A stretch of 64,000 bases of DNA from Pseudomonas monsensis (GTDB lineage Bacteria > Pseudomonadota > Gammaproteobacteria > Pseudomonadales > Pseudomonadaceae): positions 3,537,501-3,601,500 of the forward strand of contig NZ_CP077087.1 of the NCBI RefSeq assembly GCF_014268495.2. Direction: 5' to 3'. Within the stretch, counting starts at the first letter, position 1. Every line of letters starts with the position of its first letter. A program made the translations under genes and the position numbers. Shown here one piece after another: positions 1 to 8,369 of this stretch. Under the pieces are notes generated by a model. That model was not told where the DNA came from. It did not search any database and worked only from the letters and a program-made list of their open reading frames with translations.

Positions 1-12
1 GGAAATAGTCAT
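1..12 (-). CDS. Start of next operon gene (5' end only)
   Basis: An ATG at 12 reading leftwards gives Met-Thr-Ile-Ser before the window ends. It is preceded by a perfect AAGGAGG ribosome-binding site (complement of 20-26) and lies 12 bp beyond the stop of the SDR gene, so a third gene of the same operon begins here. In related Pseudomonas acyl-CoA operons this position is often a thiolase, but nothing in these four codons shows that. Confidence 0.55.
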
Positions 13-24
13 GACAAATCCTCC

Positions 25-786
25 TTACTTGGCGGCCATGCGCAAGGCGCCGTCGAGACGGATCACCTCACCGTTGAGCATGCTGTTTTCGATGATATGC
101 CGAACCAGCGCAGCGTACTCCGCCGGTTTGCCCAGGCGTGGCGGGAATGGCACGCCGGCAGCGAGGGAGTCGCGGACTTCCGGGGTCATGCCGGCCATCA
201 TCGGCGTTTCGAAAATGCCCGGGGCGATGGTCATCACGCGGATGCCGAAGCGCGCCAGTTCACGGGCGGCCGGCAGGGTCAGGCTGGCAATCGCGCCTTT
301 GGAGGCGGAATACGCGGCCTGGCCGATCTGGCCGTCGAACGCGGCCACCGAAGCGGTGTTGATGATCACCCCGCGTTCGCCGTCGGCATTCGCGTCGCTT
401 TCGGCGATAGCCGCCGCGGCCAGACGCAGCATGTTGAAGCTGCCGATCAGGTTGACGTTGATCACCTGGGCAAAACTGGACAGCGCATGCGGGCCGTTCT
501 TGCCGAGGATCTTCTCGCCCCGGACGATGCCGGCGCAGTTGACCAGACCATTGAGACTGCCAAAGGCTTTGACCGTCGCCTGCACCGCTGCTTCGGCAGC
601 GGCCTCGTTGCTGATGTCGGCGACCACGCTTTGCGCGCCGAGGCGCTGGGCCTGGGCGGCAACGGCTTCGGCGTTCATGTCCACCAGCATCACTTTGGCG
701 CCGGCGTTGACCAGCAACTCAGCGGTGGCCGCACCCAGGCCGGACGCGCCGCCGGTGACGATAAAAACCTTGTTCTCGATCTGCAT
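25..786 (-). CDS. SDR-family 3-hydroxyacyl-CoA dehydrogenase (type 2-like)
   Basis: A 253-residue classical short-chain dehydrogenase. The NAD-binding TGGASGLG is at residues 11-18, NCAG at 83-86, and the catalytic triad is S146, Y159 and K163. Overall it resembles the 17-beta-HSD10/type-2 3-hydroxyacyl-CoA dehydrogenases, which oxidise 3-hydroxyacyl-CoA or 2-methyl-3-hydroxybutyryl-CoA with NAD+. It follows the acyl-CoA synthetase by 15 bp and precedes another gene by 12 bp, so it is the middle of an operon for acyl-CoA degradation. The substrate (straight or branched chain) is inferred from context only. Confidence 0.85.
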   Translation of the reverse strand: MQIENKVFIVTGGASGLGAATAELLVNAGAKVMLVDMNAEAVAAQAQRLGAQSVVADISNEAAAEAAVQATVKAFGSLNGLVNCAGIVRGEKILGKNGPHALSSFAQVINVNLIGSFNMLRLAAAAIAESDANADGERGVIINTASVAAFDGQIGQAAYSASKGAIASLTLPAARELARFGIRVMTIAPGIFETPMMAGMTPEVRDSLAAGVPFPPRLGKPAEYAALVRHIIENSMLNGEVIRLDGALRMAAK

Positions 787-801
787 GACTGACTTCCTGA
801 T

Positions 802-2466
802 TCAAGCTGAAACGTTGTGCGCCGCGGCCTCTTGAGCCTTGGCGATTTCCTGGTTGCGCAAGATAAAGCGCTGCAATTTGCCGCTTGGGGTTTTCGGCAA
901 TTCGCTGACAAATTCGATTTCACGCGGGTATGAATGCGCGGCCAGACGCTTGCGCACGTGTTGCCGCAACTCCTCGGCCAGCGCCGGTTCGGCGCGGTAT
1001 TGCGGGTTGAGCACGACGAAGGCCTTGACCAGTTCGGTGCGCTCCGGATCGGGCTTGCCGACCACCGCCGCTTCGACCACCGCCGGGTGCTCGATCAGCG
1101 CACTTTCGACATCGAACGGACCGACGCGATAACCGGATGTGGTGATTACGTCATCGCTGCGGCCGACGAAGCTGATGCTGCCGTCCGGGTTCCACTCCAC
1201 AGTGTCGCCGCTGAGGTAGTAGTTGCCGACGAAGGCCTTGGTCGGCACGCCTTCATAGCCGGCGAACCAGCACATCGGCGATTGCGGACGGTCGATGGCA
1301 AGAATCCCCGGCTGGCCGACGCCGAGTTCGTTGCAGTGCTCGTCGAGCACCACGATGCGATGGCCCGGCGAGGCGAAACCGGCGGCACCGAGGTGGATCG
1401 GGTGCTCCAGGCCGTGGTGGTTGCACAGGACCATGCCCAGTTCGGTCTGGCCGTAATGGTCGTGAATGACTACGCCGAGGTTGTCGGCGAACCAGCGGAT
1501 CACTTCCGGGTTCAGCGGCTCGCCGGCGCTGCTGACGATGCGCAGCTTGCCCTTGATCGACTTGGCGAATTCGTTGCCGCCGGCGATCAGCAGACGATAG
1601 GCCGTCGGCGAACCGGTGAGGTTGGTGATGTTGTACTTGTTGATCACCCGGCAGGTGCTTTCGAGAGTGAACGGGCCATCATAGAAGGTGATCGGATGCC
1701 CCATGGCCATCGGGCCGGTGACGCCGAAATAGATGCCATAGGCCCAGCCCGGATCGGCGACATTCCAGAATGACTCTTCAGGACGCAAATCCACCGCGTC
1801 GCGGGTGTAGCTCTGGAACGCGACGATCGCCTTGAGCGGCACTGATAGCGCTTTCGACGGGCCGGTAGTGCCCGAGGTGAACATCAGTAGGAACGGCTCC
1901 TCGCCCGTCAGCAATACCGGCTCGCAGACGTTGGAATAGTTGGCCAGTTCGGCCCAGAAACTGAAGTCGCCACGGACAATGCCCTGGCCCTTGGCGCCGC
2001 CAACGGTGACCACAGTCGGGCAATCGCCGACTTCGGCGAGTTTCGGCCGGTTGGTCGCATCGGTGACCACCACTTTGGCGCCGGAGCTGTTCAGGCGATG
2101 TTCGATGGCCTTGGGGCCGAACGCGGTGAACAGCGGCTGATACACCGCACCGATACGCCAGGTGGCGAACACGGTGATCAGCAGTTCGATATTGCGCGGC
2201 AGCAGGCCGGCAACCTTGTCGCCCTTCTGCACGCCCTGGGCCAGAAGGAAATTGGCAAAACGTGCGGCTTTGTCCTGCAGGTCACTGAAGGTGTAGGTCG
2301 CACTGGCGCCGTCGCGGCCCTCCCAGAACAACGCGATGCGCCCCGGCAAGGCGTGACGGTCGCAACATTCGACGCAGGCGTTGAGCGCCTCCAGCGAACC
2401 GCTGAGCGCAGCGTCCACGGTGTGCTGATAGTTGAACTGTTCGGTGGCAGACAAGTAATCGCGCAT
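802..2466 (-). CDS. AMP-forming acyl-CoA synthetase
   Basis: A 554-residue member of the ANL adenylating superfamily, the usual length for short/medium-chain acyl-CoA synthetases. The phosphate-binding motif TSGTTGPSK is at residues 197-205, YLSGD and GRSDDVITTSGYRVGP are in the C-terminal half, and the catalytic lysine lies in the terminal PKTPSGK motif. It should activate a carboxylic acid with ATP and CoA, supplying the SDR dehydrogenase encoded 15 bp downstream. An AraC regulator in the same orientation lies upstream, separated by a REP pair. The chain length preference cannot be read from the sequence. Confidence 0.88.
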   Translation of the reverse strand: MRDYLSATEQFNYQHTVDAALSGSLEALNACVECCDRHALPGRIALFWEGRDGASATYTFSDLQDKAARFANFLLAQGVQKGDKVAGLLPRNIELLITVFATWRIGAVYQPLFTAFGPKAIEHRLNSSGAKVVVTDATNRPKLAEVGDCPTVVTVGGAKGQGIVRGDFSFWAELANYSNVCEPVLLTGEEPFLLMFTSGTTGPSKALSVPLKAIVAFQSYTRDAVDLRPEESFWNVADPGWAYGIYFGVTGPMAMGHPITFYDGPFTLESTCRVINKYNITNLTGSPTAYRLLIAGGNEFAKSIKGKLRIVSSAGEPLNPEVIRWFADNLGVVIHDHYGQTELGMVLCNHHGLEHPIHLGAAGFASPGHRIVVLDEHCNELGVGQPGILAIDRPQSPMCWFAGYEGVPTKAFVGNYYLSGDTVEWNPDGSISFVGRSDDVITTSGYRVGPFDVESALIEHPAVVEAAVVGKPDPERTELVKAFVVLNPQYRAEPALAEELRQHVRKRLAAHSYPREIEFVSELPKTPSGKLQRFILRNQEIAKAQEAAAHNVSA

Positions 2467-2619
2467 TGCCAGAATCCCTCGGTGTTTTTATTAGGCTGGG
2501 AACCGTAAACAACACAGGGATAGTCGCGCTGCGGCGCGGAGGCGGCAATGGTCAAAGCCATCAAGTTGGCTGACTGGTTTGGCCAAGGATCAAAGTATGT
2601 GTTGCCTTGACCGGCCCTA

Positions 2620-2681
2620 TGGCTGGCAAGCCAGCTCCCACAGGGTTAGCGCAAAACCTGTGGGAGCTGGCTTGCCAGCGA
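2620..2681. repeat. REP inverted pair, GCTGGCAAGCCAGC type
   Basis: Two inverted arms (2622-2645 and 2658-2679) carry the GCTGGCAAGCCAGCTCCCAC sequence and its complement. This is a common Pseudomonas intergenic palindromic element. It lies between the AraC gene end and the acyl-CoA synthetase start. Confidence 0.85.
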
Positions 2682-2712
2682 TGAGGTCAGAGCGATCAAT
2701 GCCTGTGCAGGA

Positions 2713-3768
2713 TCAGAGCGCTTCGTTCAGGATCAAGGTGCGGTAATGCCCCGGATTCGACCCCGACCACTTGCGAAACGCCTTGTAGAACGAACTCGCA
2801 TCGGCAAACCCCAGCCGCGTGGCGATCTCGACAAAACTGATCGACGGCTCCGCCAGCCAAGTGATCGCCAGTTCCTTGCGCACGCTGTCCTTCAGGCCCT
2901 GATAAGTCTGGCCTTCTTCCGACAAGCGTCGGCGCAGGGTCGAGGCGGACATGCACAGTTGCTGCGCCAGGGGCTCGGTTTCCGGCCAGTGTTCGGCGGG
3001 CAACTGCCGCAAATTGTGCTTGATCCGGCTGGCAAGGCTCTCCGGGTCGCGATACTTCACCAGGATGTTTGCTGGCGCATGGGCCAGAAAGCGTTTCAGT
3101 TCCTCGGCTGTACGCTTGATCGGCAGGTCGAGGCAATCGGCGGCGAAGATCATCCGCGTGCGTGGACGCTCGAACCGCAGGTTTTCCGAGAACATCACCC
3201 GGTAGTCGTCGCAAAAGTCCGGTTCGGCGCAACGCAGTTCGATCGCCAGAATCGGAATCCGCCGCCCGGCCAGCCAGCAGGCCACGCCGTGGACGATCAT
3301 CCAGTAGGTGAAATAGGTGAAGGCGCGGCGCGGTTCGGGGTCGTCTTCGAGCAGCACGACTTCCGCCAGGCTTTGCTGATGCACAAGTTGCGCCGGCATT
3401 TTTTCCAGCATCAACGAGAGAAAACTCAGGCCCATGCCCAGGCCGGCGGCCAGGGTCGGTTGGGCCATGGCGCTGCGACAGAGGAACTCGAGGCTGCCGG
3501 ACTTGAGCGGGCGCGGGTCCATGCCGAAGAACTCGTCATCGCCACGCCGGGCCAGCAAGCGCCAGAGTTTTGCGTATTGCGCAGCGGGTACCCGGCCTTC
3601 TGCGCTTTGCAGCACGGCCGAGTCGATACCGACCTTGTTCAAGACATCTTCCGTGGCCACGCCCGGGGCACAACTTTGCAGCAGCGCTTCACGCACCAGT
3701 TGCACGGCGATGGTGTCTTTTTCCGACATGGAGCGAGGCAGACCTTGTTGTTTTCGAGGGACGGGCAT
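2713..3768 (-). CDS. AraC-family transcriptional regulator (Arabinose_bd type)
   Basis: 351 residues from the first ATG, or 338 from the internal ATG at 3729 (MSEKDTIAVQ), which is equally plausible because neither has a strong ribosome-binding site. The N-terminal two thirds match the effector/dimerisation domain of the OruR/ArgR-like AraC group. The C-terminal ~100 residues carry the double helix-turn-helix, including SASTLRRRLSEEGQTYQGLK and the ending motif RLGFADASSFYKAFRKWSG. It lies upstream of and co-oriented with the acyl-CoA synthetase operon, so it is probably its activator. The effector is unknown. Confidence 0.85.
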   Translation of the reverse strand: MPVPRKQQGLPRSMSEKDTIAVQLVREALLQSCAPGVATEDVLNKVGIDSAVLQSAEGRVPAAQYAKLWRLLARRGDDEFFGMDPRPLKSGSLEFLCRSAMAQPTLAAGLGMGLSFLSLMLEKMPAQLVHQQSLAEVVLLEDDPEPRRAFTYFTYWMIVHGVACWLAGRRIPILAIELRCAEPDFCDDYRVMFSENLRFERPRTRMIFAADCLDLPIKRTAEELKRFLAHAPANILVKYRDPESLASRIKHNLRQLPAEHWPETEPLAQQLCMSASTLRRRLSEEGQTYQGLKDSVRKELAITWLAEPSISFVEIATRLGFADASSFYKAFRKWSGSNPGHYRTLILNEAL

Positions 3769-3789
3769 CTTAACCCAAACACGACTCAG

Positions 3790-3890
3790 ATCCCCTGTGG
3801 GAGCGAGCTTGCTCGCGAAAGCGTTGGGTGAGTCACAGAGATGTCGACCGGTCAGCCGCCTTCGCGAGCAAGCTCGCTCCCACAGGGATC
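3790..3890. repeat. REP inverted pair, GGGAGCGAGCTTGCTCGC type
   Basis: Inverted arms at 3791-3823 and 3858-3889 (CCTGTGGGAGCGAGCTTGCT and complement), separated by ~34 bp. It sits between the divergent AraC gene and the iron operon. Confidence 0.85.
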
Positions 3891-3959
3891 TGTGCGTGGC
3901 AAAAAACAGAAAACGGGTTGTTCAGCTTGCGTTCAGGTTTATGTCAATCATTGTCATGT

Positions 3960-3978
3960 GAGAATGGTTGTCATTATG
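3960..3978 (+). promoter_or_regulatory. Putative Fur box upstream of efeU
   Basis: The 19 bases here match the consensus GATAATGATAATCATTATC at 14 of 19 positions. More AT-rich half-site-like sequence lies just upstream (3941-3957). The site is about 40 bp before the efeU start, where Fur-Fe2+ binding would block transcription under iron repletion. The match was counted by eye. Confidence 0.65.
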
Positions 3979-4019
3979 TTACAACTTGTAACCTCTTCGA
4001 ATGACTTAGTGGACACCGA

Positions 4020-4871
4020 ATGCTCGTTCCCTTTCTGATCATGCTGCGTGAAGGCATCGAAGCCGCGCTGATCGTTGGCATCATCGCCAGCTACCTGCAA
4101 CAAACCGGTCGTGGCCAGTGGATGCCCGCCGTATGGATCGGCGTATTCCTCGCCGCCGCCCTCGCCCTGCTGGTGGGCGGTGGTCTGGAACTGGTCAGTG
4201 CCGAGTTCCCGCAAAAGCAGCAGGAACTGTTCGAAGGCGTAGTCGGGCTGGTGGCCGTGGGCATTCTCAGTTCGATGGTGTTCTGGATGCGCAAGGTCGC
4301 ACGCTCAATCAAGCACTCGCTGCAAGCTTCGCTGGACCACGCGCTGACGTCTTCAAGGCACCAGGTGATCGCACTGATCGCCATGGTGTTCTTCGCCGTT
4401 GCTCGCGAAGGCCTGGAAACCGTGTTCTTCCTGCTCGCGGTGTTCCAGCAGAGCGAAGGCCCGGGCGCGCCGATCGGCGCCCTGCTCGGGTTGATCCTGG
4501 CCATCGTCGTCGGTTTCCTGATCTACAGCGGCAGCATGCGCCTGAACCTGTCGGCGTTCTTCAAGTGGACCGGGCTGTTCATCCTCGTGGTCGCCGCCGG
4601 CATCCTCGCCAACTCGGTGCAGGCGCTGCATGAAGCGGGCGTATGGAACCACCTGCAGACCGTGCTCTTCGACTTCAGCGCGACGCTGCCGATGGATGGC
4701 CCGCTGGGCTCGGTGCTGGCCGGCATGTTCGGTTATCAGGATGCGCCGACCGTCAGCACCCTCGGCGCGTACCTGATCTATCTGCTGGTGGCGCTGGTGA
4801 TGTTTTTCCTGCCCGCCGCGCCCTCCGGCACCCAGTCAGCCGGCAAATCGTCTTCCGTTTCCAGCCAATAA
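4020..4871 (+). CDS. efeU: EfeU/FTR1-family iron permease
   Basis: A 283-residue multi-helix membrane protein with the two diagnostic iron-transport motifs REGIE (residues 10-14) and REGLE (129-133), each within a hydrophobic helix. FTR1-type permeases move iron across the inner membrane; in the Efe system they work with periplasmic EfeO and EfeB. It is the first gene of efeU-efeO-efeB-M75, with a Fur-box candidate upstream, and efeO begins 8 bp after its stop. The protein is full length and the first residues are already the first helix, which fits the chosen start. Confidence 0.93.
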   Translation: MLVPFLIMLREGIEAALIVGIIASYLQQTGRGQWMPAVWIGVFLAAALALLVGGGLELVSAEFPQKQQELFEGVVGLVAVGILSSMVFWMRKVARSIKHSLQASLDHALTSSRHQVIALIAMVFFAVAREGLETVFFLLAVFQQSEGPGAPIGALLGLILAIVVGFLIYSGSMRLNLSAFFKWTGLFILVVAAGILANSVQALHEAGVWNHLQTVLFDFSATLPMDGPLGSVLAGMFGYQDAPTVSTLGAYLIYLLVALVMFFLPAAPSGTQSAGKSSSVSSQ

Positions 4872-4879
4872 GGGCACCC

Positions 4880-6079
4880 ATGTCAAAGCCTAATACTCCT
4901 CAGGCCTCGCCTCCCCGCGCCTTGCGCTGGGCGGTGGCCGGTTCGGTGGTCGTGATGATCGCTGCCGGAGGCCTGTTCTACTACGCCTCGAAAATGGCCG
5001 CGGCCAAGCGTCAGCACAACCATGACGAAGTGGTGGTCAACATCAACGCCCACAGCTGCGATCCGAACGAGCTGAGCGTACCGGCCGGCCGTGCCAGTTT
5101 CCGCATCGTCAACCGCTCCGACCGGGCGGTGGAATGGGAAATCCTCGACGGCGTGCTGGTGATCGAAGAGCGCGAGAACATCGCGCCGGGCCTGAGCCAG
5201 GTGATCAACGCCAACCTGCAACCCGGCGACTACGCCATCACTTGCGGGCTGTTGAGCAACCCGCGCGGCGTGCTGCACGTAACGCCAACCGCCGCATCGG
5301 ATGCCGCCGCCAAAGCCAGACCGTCGATGGTGGCTTTCGTGGGGCCGCTGTCGGAGTTTCGCGTGTATCTGGCCAGCCAAAGCAGTGCGCTGATCAAAGC
5401 CGTCACGGCGCTGAATCAGGCGATCGCCAGCGGCGACCTGAGTCAGGCGCAGGCGTTGTACCTGCCAGCCCGTGCCGCCTATCAGCGTCTGGCACCGGCG
5501 GCGCAACGCCTGGCCGAACTGGACAACAGCATCAACGCCCGCGCCGATTATTTCGAAAAACGCGAGCAGGACCCGGCCTTCGTCGGCTTCCACCGCGTGG
5601 AATACGCCCTGTTCCAGCAACGCAGCCTCGACGGATTGAACCCGGTGGCCGAGCGTCTGCTGGGCGACGTCAGCACCCTCAAACAACAACTGCTGGCCCA
5701 GTCACTGCTGCCGGAGCAGTTGGTCAACATCGTGGTGCGCAACCTCAACACCTTGGCTGACGTGCGCGCCGCCAGCGGTGAAGAGGAACGCTACAGCCAC
5801 GGCGATCTCAACGGCTTCGCCAGCAACCTGGAAACCGCACACAAAGTGGCCGAGCTGCTGCGGCCGATGCTGACGAAATCGGCGCCGGATCTGCTGCCGA
5901 AAATTGATGCCGCGCTGAGCGATTTCGACACCGTACTGAGCAGCTTCAAGGTCAAGGACGGCTACGCCACTTACGACACCGTCAGCGGCGAACAACGTAA
6001 ACAGATCGCCGACAAGGCCAGGGCACTTGCCCACGCCCTGGATGGCATTGATCCCGCCCTCGGCCTCTCCGGCCTGTAA
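4880..6079 (+). CDS. efeO: EfeO iron-uptake protein (cupredoxin + M75)
   Basis: 399 residues starting at the ATG 8 bp after efeU; an open frame extends upstream but would overlap efeU by over 200 bp. An N-terminal signal anchor (residues 17-37) is followed by a cupredoxin-like domain with C60 and C122 (HSCDPNE, YAITCG). The C-terminal M75/imelysin domain has its HxxE motif at H238 and E241. EfeO is thought to bind periplasmic iron and hand it to EfeU. Domain order and length match E. coli EfeO, so this is the long form. Confidence 0.92.
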   Translation: MSKPNTPQASPPRALRWAVAGSVVVMIAAGGLFYYASKMAAAKRQHNHDEVVVNINAHSCDPNELSVPAGRASFRIVNRSDRAVEWEILDGVLVIEERENIAPGLSQVINANLQPGDYAITCGLLSNPRGVLHVTPTAASDAAAKARPSMVAFVGPLSEFRVYLASQSSALIKAVTALNQAIASGDLSQAQALYLPARAAYQRLAPAAQRLAELDNSINARADYFEKREQDPAFVGFHRVEYALFQQRSLDGLNPVAERLLGDVSTLKQQLLAQSLLPEQLVNIVVRNLNTLADVRAASGEEERYSHGDLNGFASNLETAHKVAELLRPMLTKSAPDLLPKIDAALSDFDTVLSSFKVKDGYATYDTVSGEQRKQIADKARALAHALDGIDPALGLSGL

Positions 6080-6096
6080 GCAGAAGACGAATACCG

Positions 6097-7395
6097 ATGA
6101 AAGATTTGCAAAACCTCGATCTGCAACGTCGCCGCCTCCTGATGGGCATGGGTGTCGCCGGTGTCGCACTGGCCGGTTCGGCCCTGAGTTGCCCCGCCAT
6201 GGCTGCGGCGCCGGCGCAAGTCACCGAAGCGCCGAGCAGCGACAAGACCGAAGACCGTCACGATTTCCATGGTGTGCACCAGACCGGCATCGTCACCCCG
6301 CGTCCGGCGTCCGGCATGTTCGTTTCCTTTGACGTACTGGCCAGCGATCGCGAAGACCTCGAGCGTCTGTTCCGCACCCTCAACGAACGCATCGCGTTCC
6401 TGATGACGGGCGGCCCGGTGGCGCAGATCGACCCGAAACTGCCGCCGCCGGATTCCGGCATCCTCGGCCCGGTCGTGACCCCGGACAACTTGACCATCAC
6501 CGTGTCGGTAGGTGACTCGTTGTTCGATGAGCGCTTTGGTCTGGCCGCCGCTAAACCCAAGCGCCTGCAACGCATGGTCGGTTTCCCCAACGATGCGCTG
6601 GAGGCCGATTGCTGCCACGGCGACTTGGGCCTGCAGTTCTGCTCGAACACCGCCGACACTAACATTCACGCGCTGCGCGACATCGTCAAGAACCTGCCGG
6701 ATCTGTTGCTGGTGCGCTGGAAGCAGGAAGGCAGCGTGCCGCCGCAAGCCCCGGCCAAACCGGGAGTGCCGGCCCAATCGGCGCGCAACTTCCTCGGTTT
6801 TCGCGACGGCTCGGCCAACCCCGATTCCAACGACGCCAAGGCGATGGACACGATTGTCTGGGTGCAACCAGGCAGCGATGAACCCGCCTGGGCGGCGCAT
6901 GGCAGCTATCAAGCGGTGCGGATCATCCGCAACTTCGTCGAACGCTGGGACCGCACGCCGCTGCAAGAACAGGAAAGCATCATCGGCCGGGTCAAGACCA
7001 CGGGCGCACCGATGGGCGCCCGGCACGAAACCGAGGTTCCGGATTACAGCAAAGACCCGGAAGGCAAGCTGACCAAGCTCGACGCGCACATTCGCCTGGC
7101 CAACCCGCGCACCGCCGCGAGCCAGGCCAACCTGATCCTGCGCCGGCCGTTCAACTACTCCAACGGCGTGAACAAGAACGGCCAGCTCGACATGGGCCTG
7201 CTGTTCATCTGCTACCAGGCCGACCTGGAAAAAGGCTTCATCACCGTACAGACCCGGCTCAACGGCGAACCGCTGGAGGAATACCTCAAACCGGTCGGCG
7301 GCGGTTACTTCTTCACCCTGCCGGGTGTCACCGGCGACAAGGACTTCATTGGTCGCTCGCTGCTCAACGCCACCCACCCCAAAACAGCTGCCTAA
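6097..7395 (+). CDS. efeB: EfeB, Tat-exported DyP-type haem peroxidase
   Basis: 432 residues. A twin-arginine signal (LQRRRLLMGMG, residues 9-19) precedes a dye-decolourising-peroxidase domain with the GFRDG motif at 234-238 (distal Asp 237) and the expected proximal haem ligand H331 in HIRLANPR. EfeB is exported folded with haem and oxidises ferrous iron or extracts iron from haem in the periplasm. It starts 17 bp after efeO, so it is in the same transcript. All key residues are present. Confidence 0.93.
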   Translation: MKDLQNLDLQRRRLLMGMGVAGVALAGSALSCPAMAAAPAQVTEAPSSDKTEDRHDFHGVHQTGIVTPRPASGMFVSFDVLASDREDLERLFRTLNERIAFLMTGGPVAQIDPKLPPPDSGILGPVVTPDNLTITVSVGDSLFDERFGLAAAKPKRLQRMVGFPNDALEADCCHGDLGLQFCSNTADTNIHALRDIVKNLPDLLLVRWKQEGSVPPQAPAKPGVPAQSARNFLGFRDGSANPDSNDAKAMDTIVWVQPGSDEPAWAAHGSYQAVRIIRNFVERWDRTPLQEQESIIGRVKTTGAPMGARHETEVPDYSKDPEGKLTKLDAHIRLANPRTAASQANLILRRPFNYSNGVNKNGQLDMGLLFICYQADLEKGFITVQTRLNGEPLEEYLKPVGGGYFFTLPGVTGDKDFIGRSLLNATHPKTAA

Positions 7396-7420
7396 CCATA
7401 AAAAACCTCGGAGCCGCTCC

Positions 7421-8245
7421 ATGAAAAAGTCGCCACTCGCGTTACTGCTGACCCTCGGTTTGCTCAACACCCCACTGTCGGCGTTCGCCGCGACCGCGCC
7501 GCTGGACCTGGTCGGCCCGGTGTCGGACTACAAGATCTACGTCACCGAGCAGCTGGATGAGCTGGGCAGCCACACCAGACAATTCACCGATGCGGTGAAG
7601 AAAGGCGATCTGGCCACCGCGCAAAAGCTCTACGCGCCGACCCGCGTCTACTACGAGTCGATCGAACCGATTGCCGAGCTGTTCAGCGACCTCGATGCGT
7701 CCATCGACTCCCGGGTCGACGACCATGAAAAAGGCGTAAAGGCCGAAGACTTCACCGGTTTCCATAGCCTCGAATACTCGCTGTTCTCGGAGAAGAGCAC
7801 CGAAGGTCTGAGCGCCCTGGCGGACAAACTGGACAGTGATGTGAAAGACCTGCAAACCCGCGTCGCCGGCCTGACCTTCCCGCCGGAAAAAGTCGTCGGT
7901 GGTGCCGCCGTGCTGCTCGAAGAAGTCGCCGCGACCAAGATCTCCGGTGAAGAAGACCGCTACAGCCACACCGACCTGTACGACTTCCAGGGCAACATCG
8001 ACGGTGCGAAGAAAATCGTCGACCTGTTCCGTCCGCAGATCGAGAAACAGGACAAGGCGTTTGTCGCCAAAGTCGACAAGAATTTTGCCACCGTGGACAA
8101 GATCCTCGCCAAATACAAGACCAGGGACGGTGGTTTCGAGACGTATGACAAAGTCAAAGACAACGACCGCAAGGCGCTGGTTGGCCCGGTCAATACCTTG
8201 GCGGAAGACCTTTCCACGTTGCGTGGCAAGCTCGGTCTGAACTGA
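7421..8245 (+). CDS. efeM: M75/imelysin-only periplasmic protein (EfeM-like)
   Basis: 274 residues from the ATG at 7421; the longer open frame overlaps efeB and is rejected. A cleavable signal peptide (MKKSPLALLL...SAFA, residues 1-23) leads directly into an M75 domain with HxxE at H115 and E118. It has no cupredoxin domain, unlike EfeO. It lies 25 bp after efeB, making a four-gene operon with two M75 proteins. EfeM-like proteins are periplasmic metal-binding partners of EfeU, and this one may replace or assist EfeO. The symbol follows the domain architecture only. Confidence 0.8.
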   Translation: MKKSPLALLLTLGLLNTPLSAFAATAPLDLVGPVSDYKIYVTEQLDELGSHTRQFTDAVKKGDLATAQKLYAPTRVYYESIEPIAELFSDLDASIDSRVDDHEKGVKAEDFTGFHSLEYSLFSEKSTEGLSALADKLDSDVKDLQTRVAGLTFPPEKVVGGAAVLLEEVAATKISGEEDRYSHTDLYDFQGNIDGAKKIVDLFRPQIEKQDKAFVAKVDKNFATVDKILAKYKTRDGGFETYDKVKDNDRKALVGPVNTLAEDLSTLRGKLGLN

Positions 8246-8267
8246 TTTGATGTAGAGACTTTCAGGG

Positions 8268-8340
8268 CCCCATCGCGAGCAGGCTCACTCCTCCAGTTGG
8301 AATGCATTCCCCTGTAGAAGTGAGCCTGCTCGCGATAGCG
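8268..8340. repeat. REP inverted pair between convergent genes
   Basis: Arms ATCGCGAGCAGGCTCACT (8272-8289) and its complement (8319-8336). It lies between the convergent ends of the efe operon and pssA, where such elements may end both transcripts. Confidence 0.85.
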
Positions 8341-8369
8341 GTTTCAACCGCCCTGAATAACCTGAAGGT

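Noticed and set aside
3790..3890. Possible CRISPR-like repeats
   Set aside because: The repeated units are inverted pairs of REP type, scattered singly, without regular spacers or cas genes.
4643..4879. Upstream extension of efeO
   Set aside because: It would overlap efeU by more than 200 bp and has no family similarity; the ATG at 4880 gives the expected signal anchor.
5971..7470. A 499-codon minus-strand frame opposite efeB
   Set aside because: Shadow frame; efeB on the plus strand has a Tat signal and all haem peroxidase motifs.
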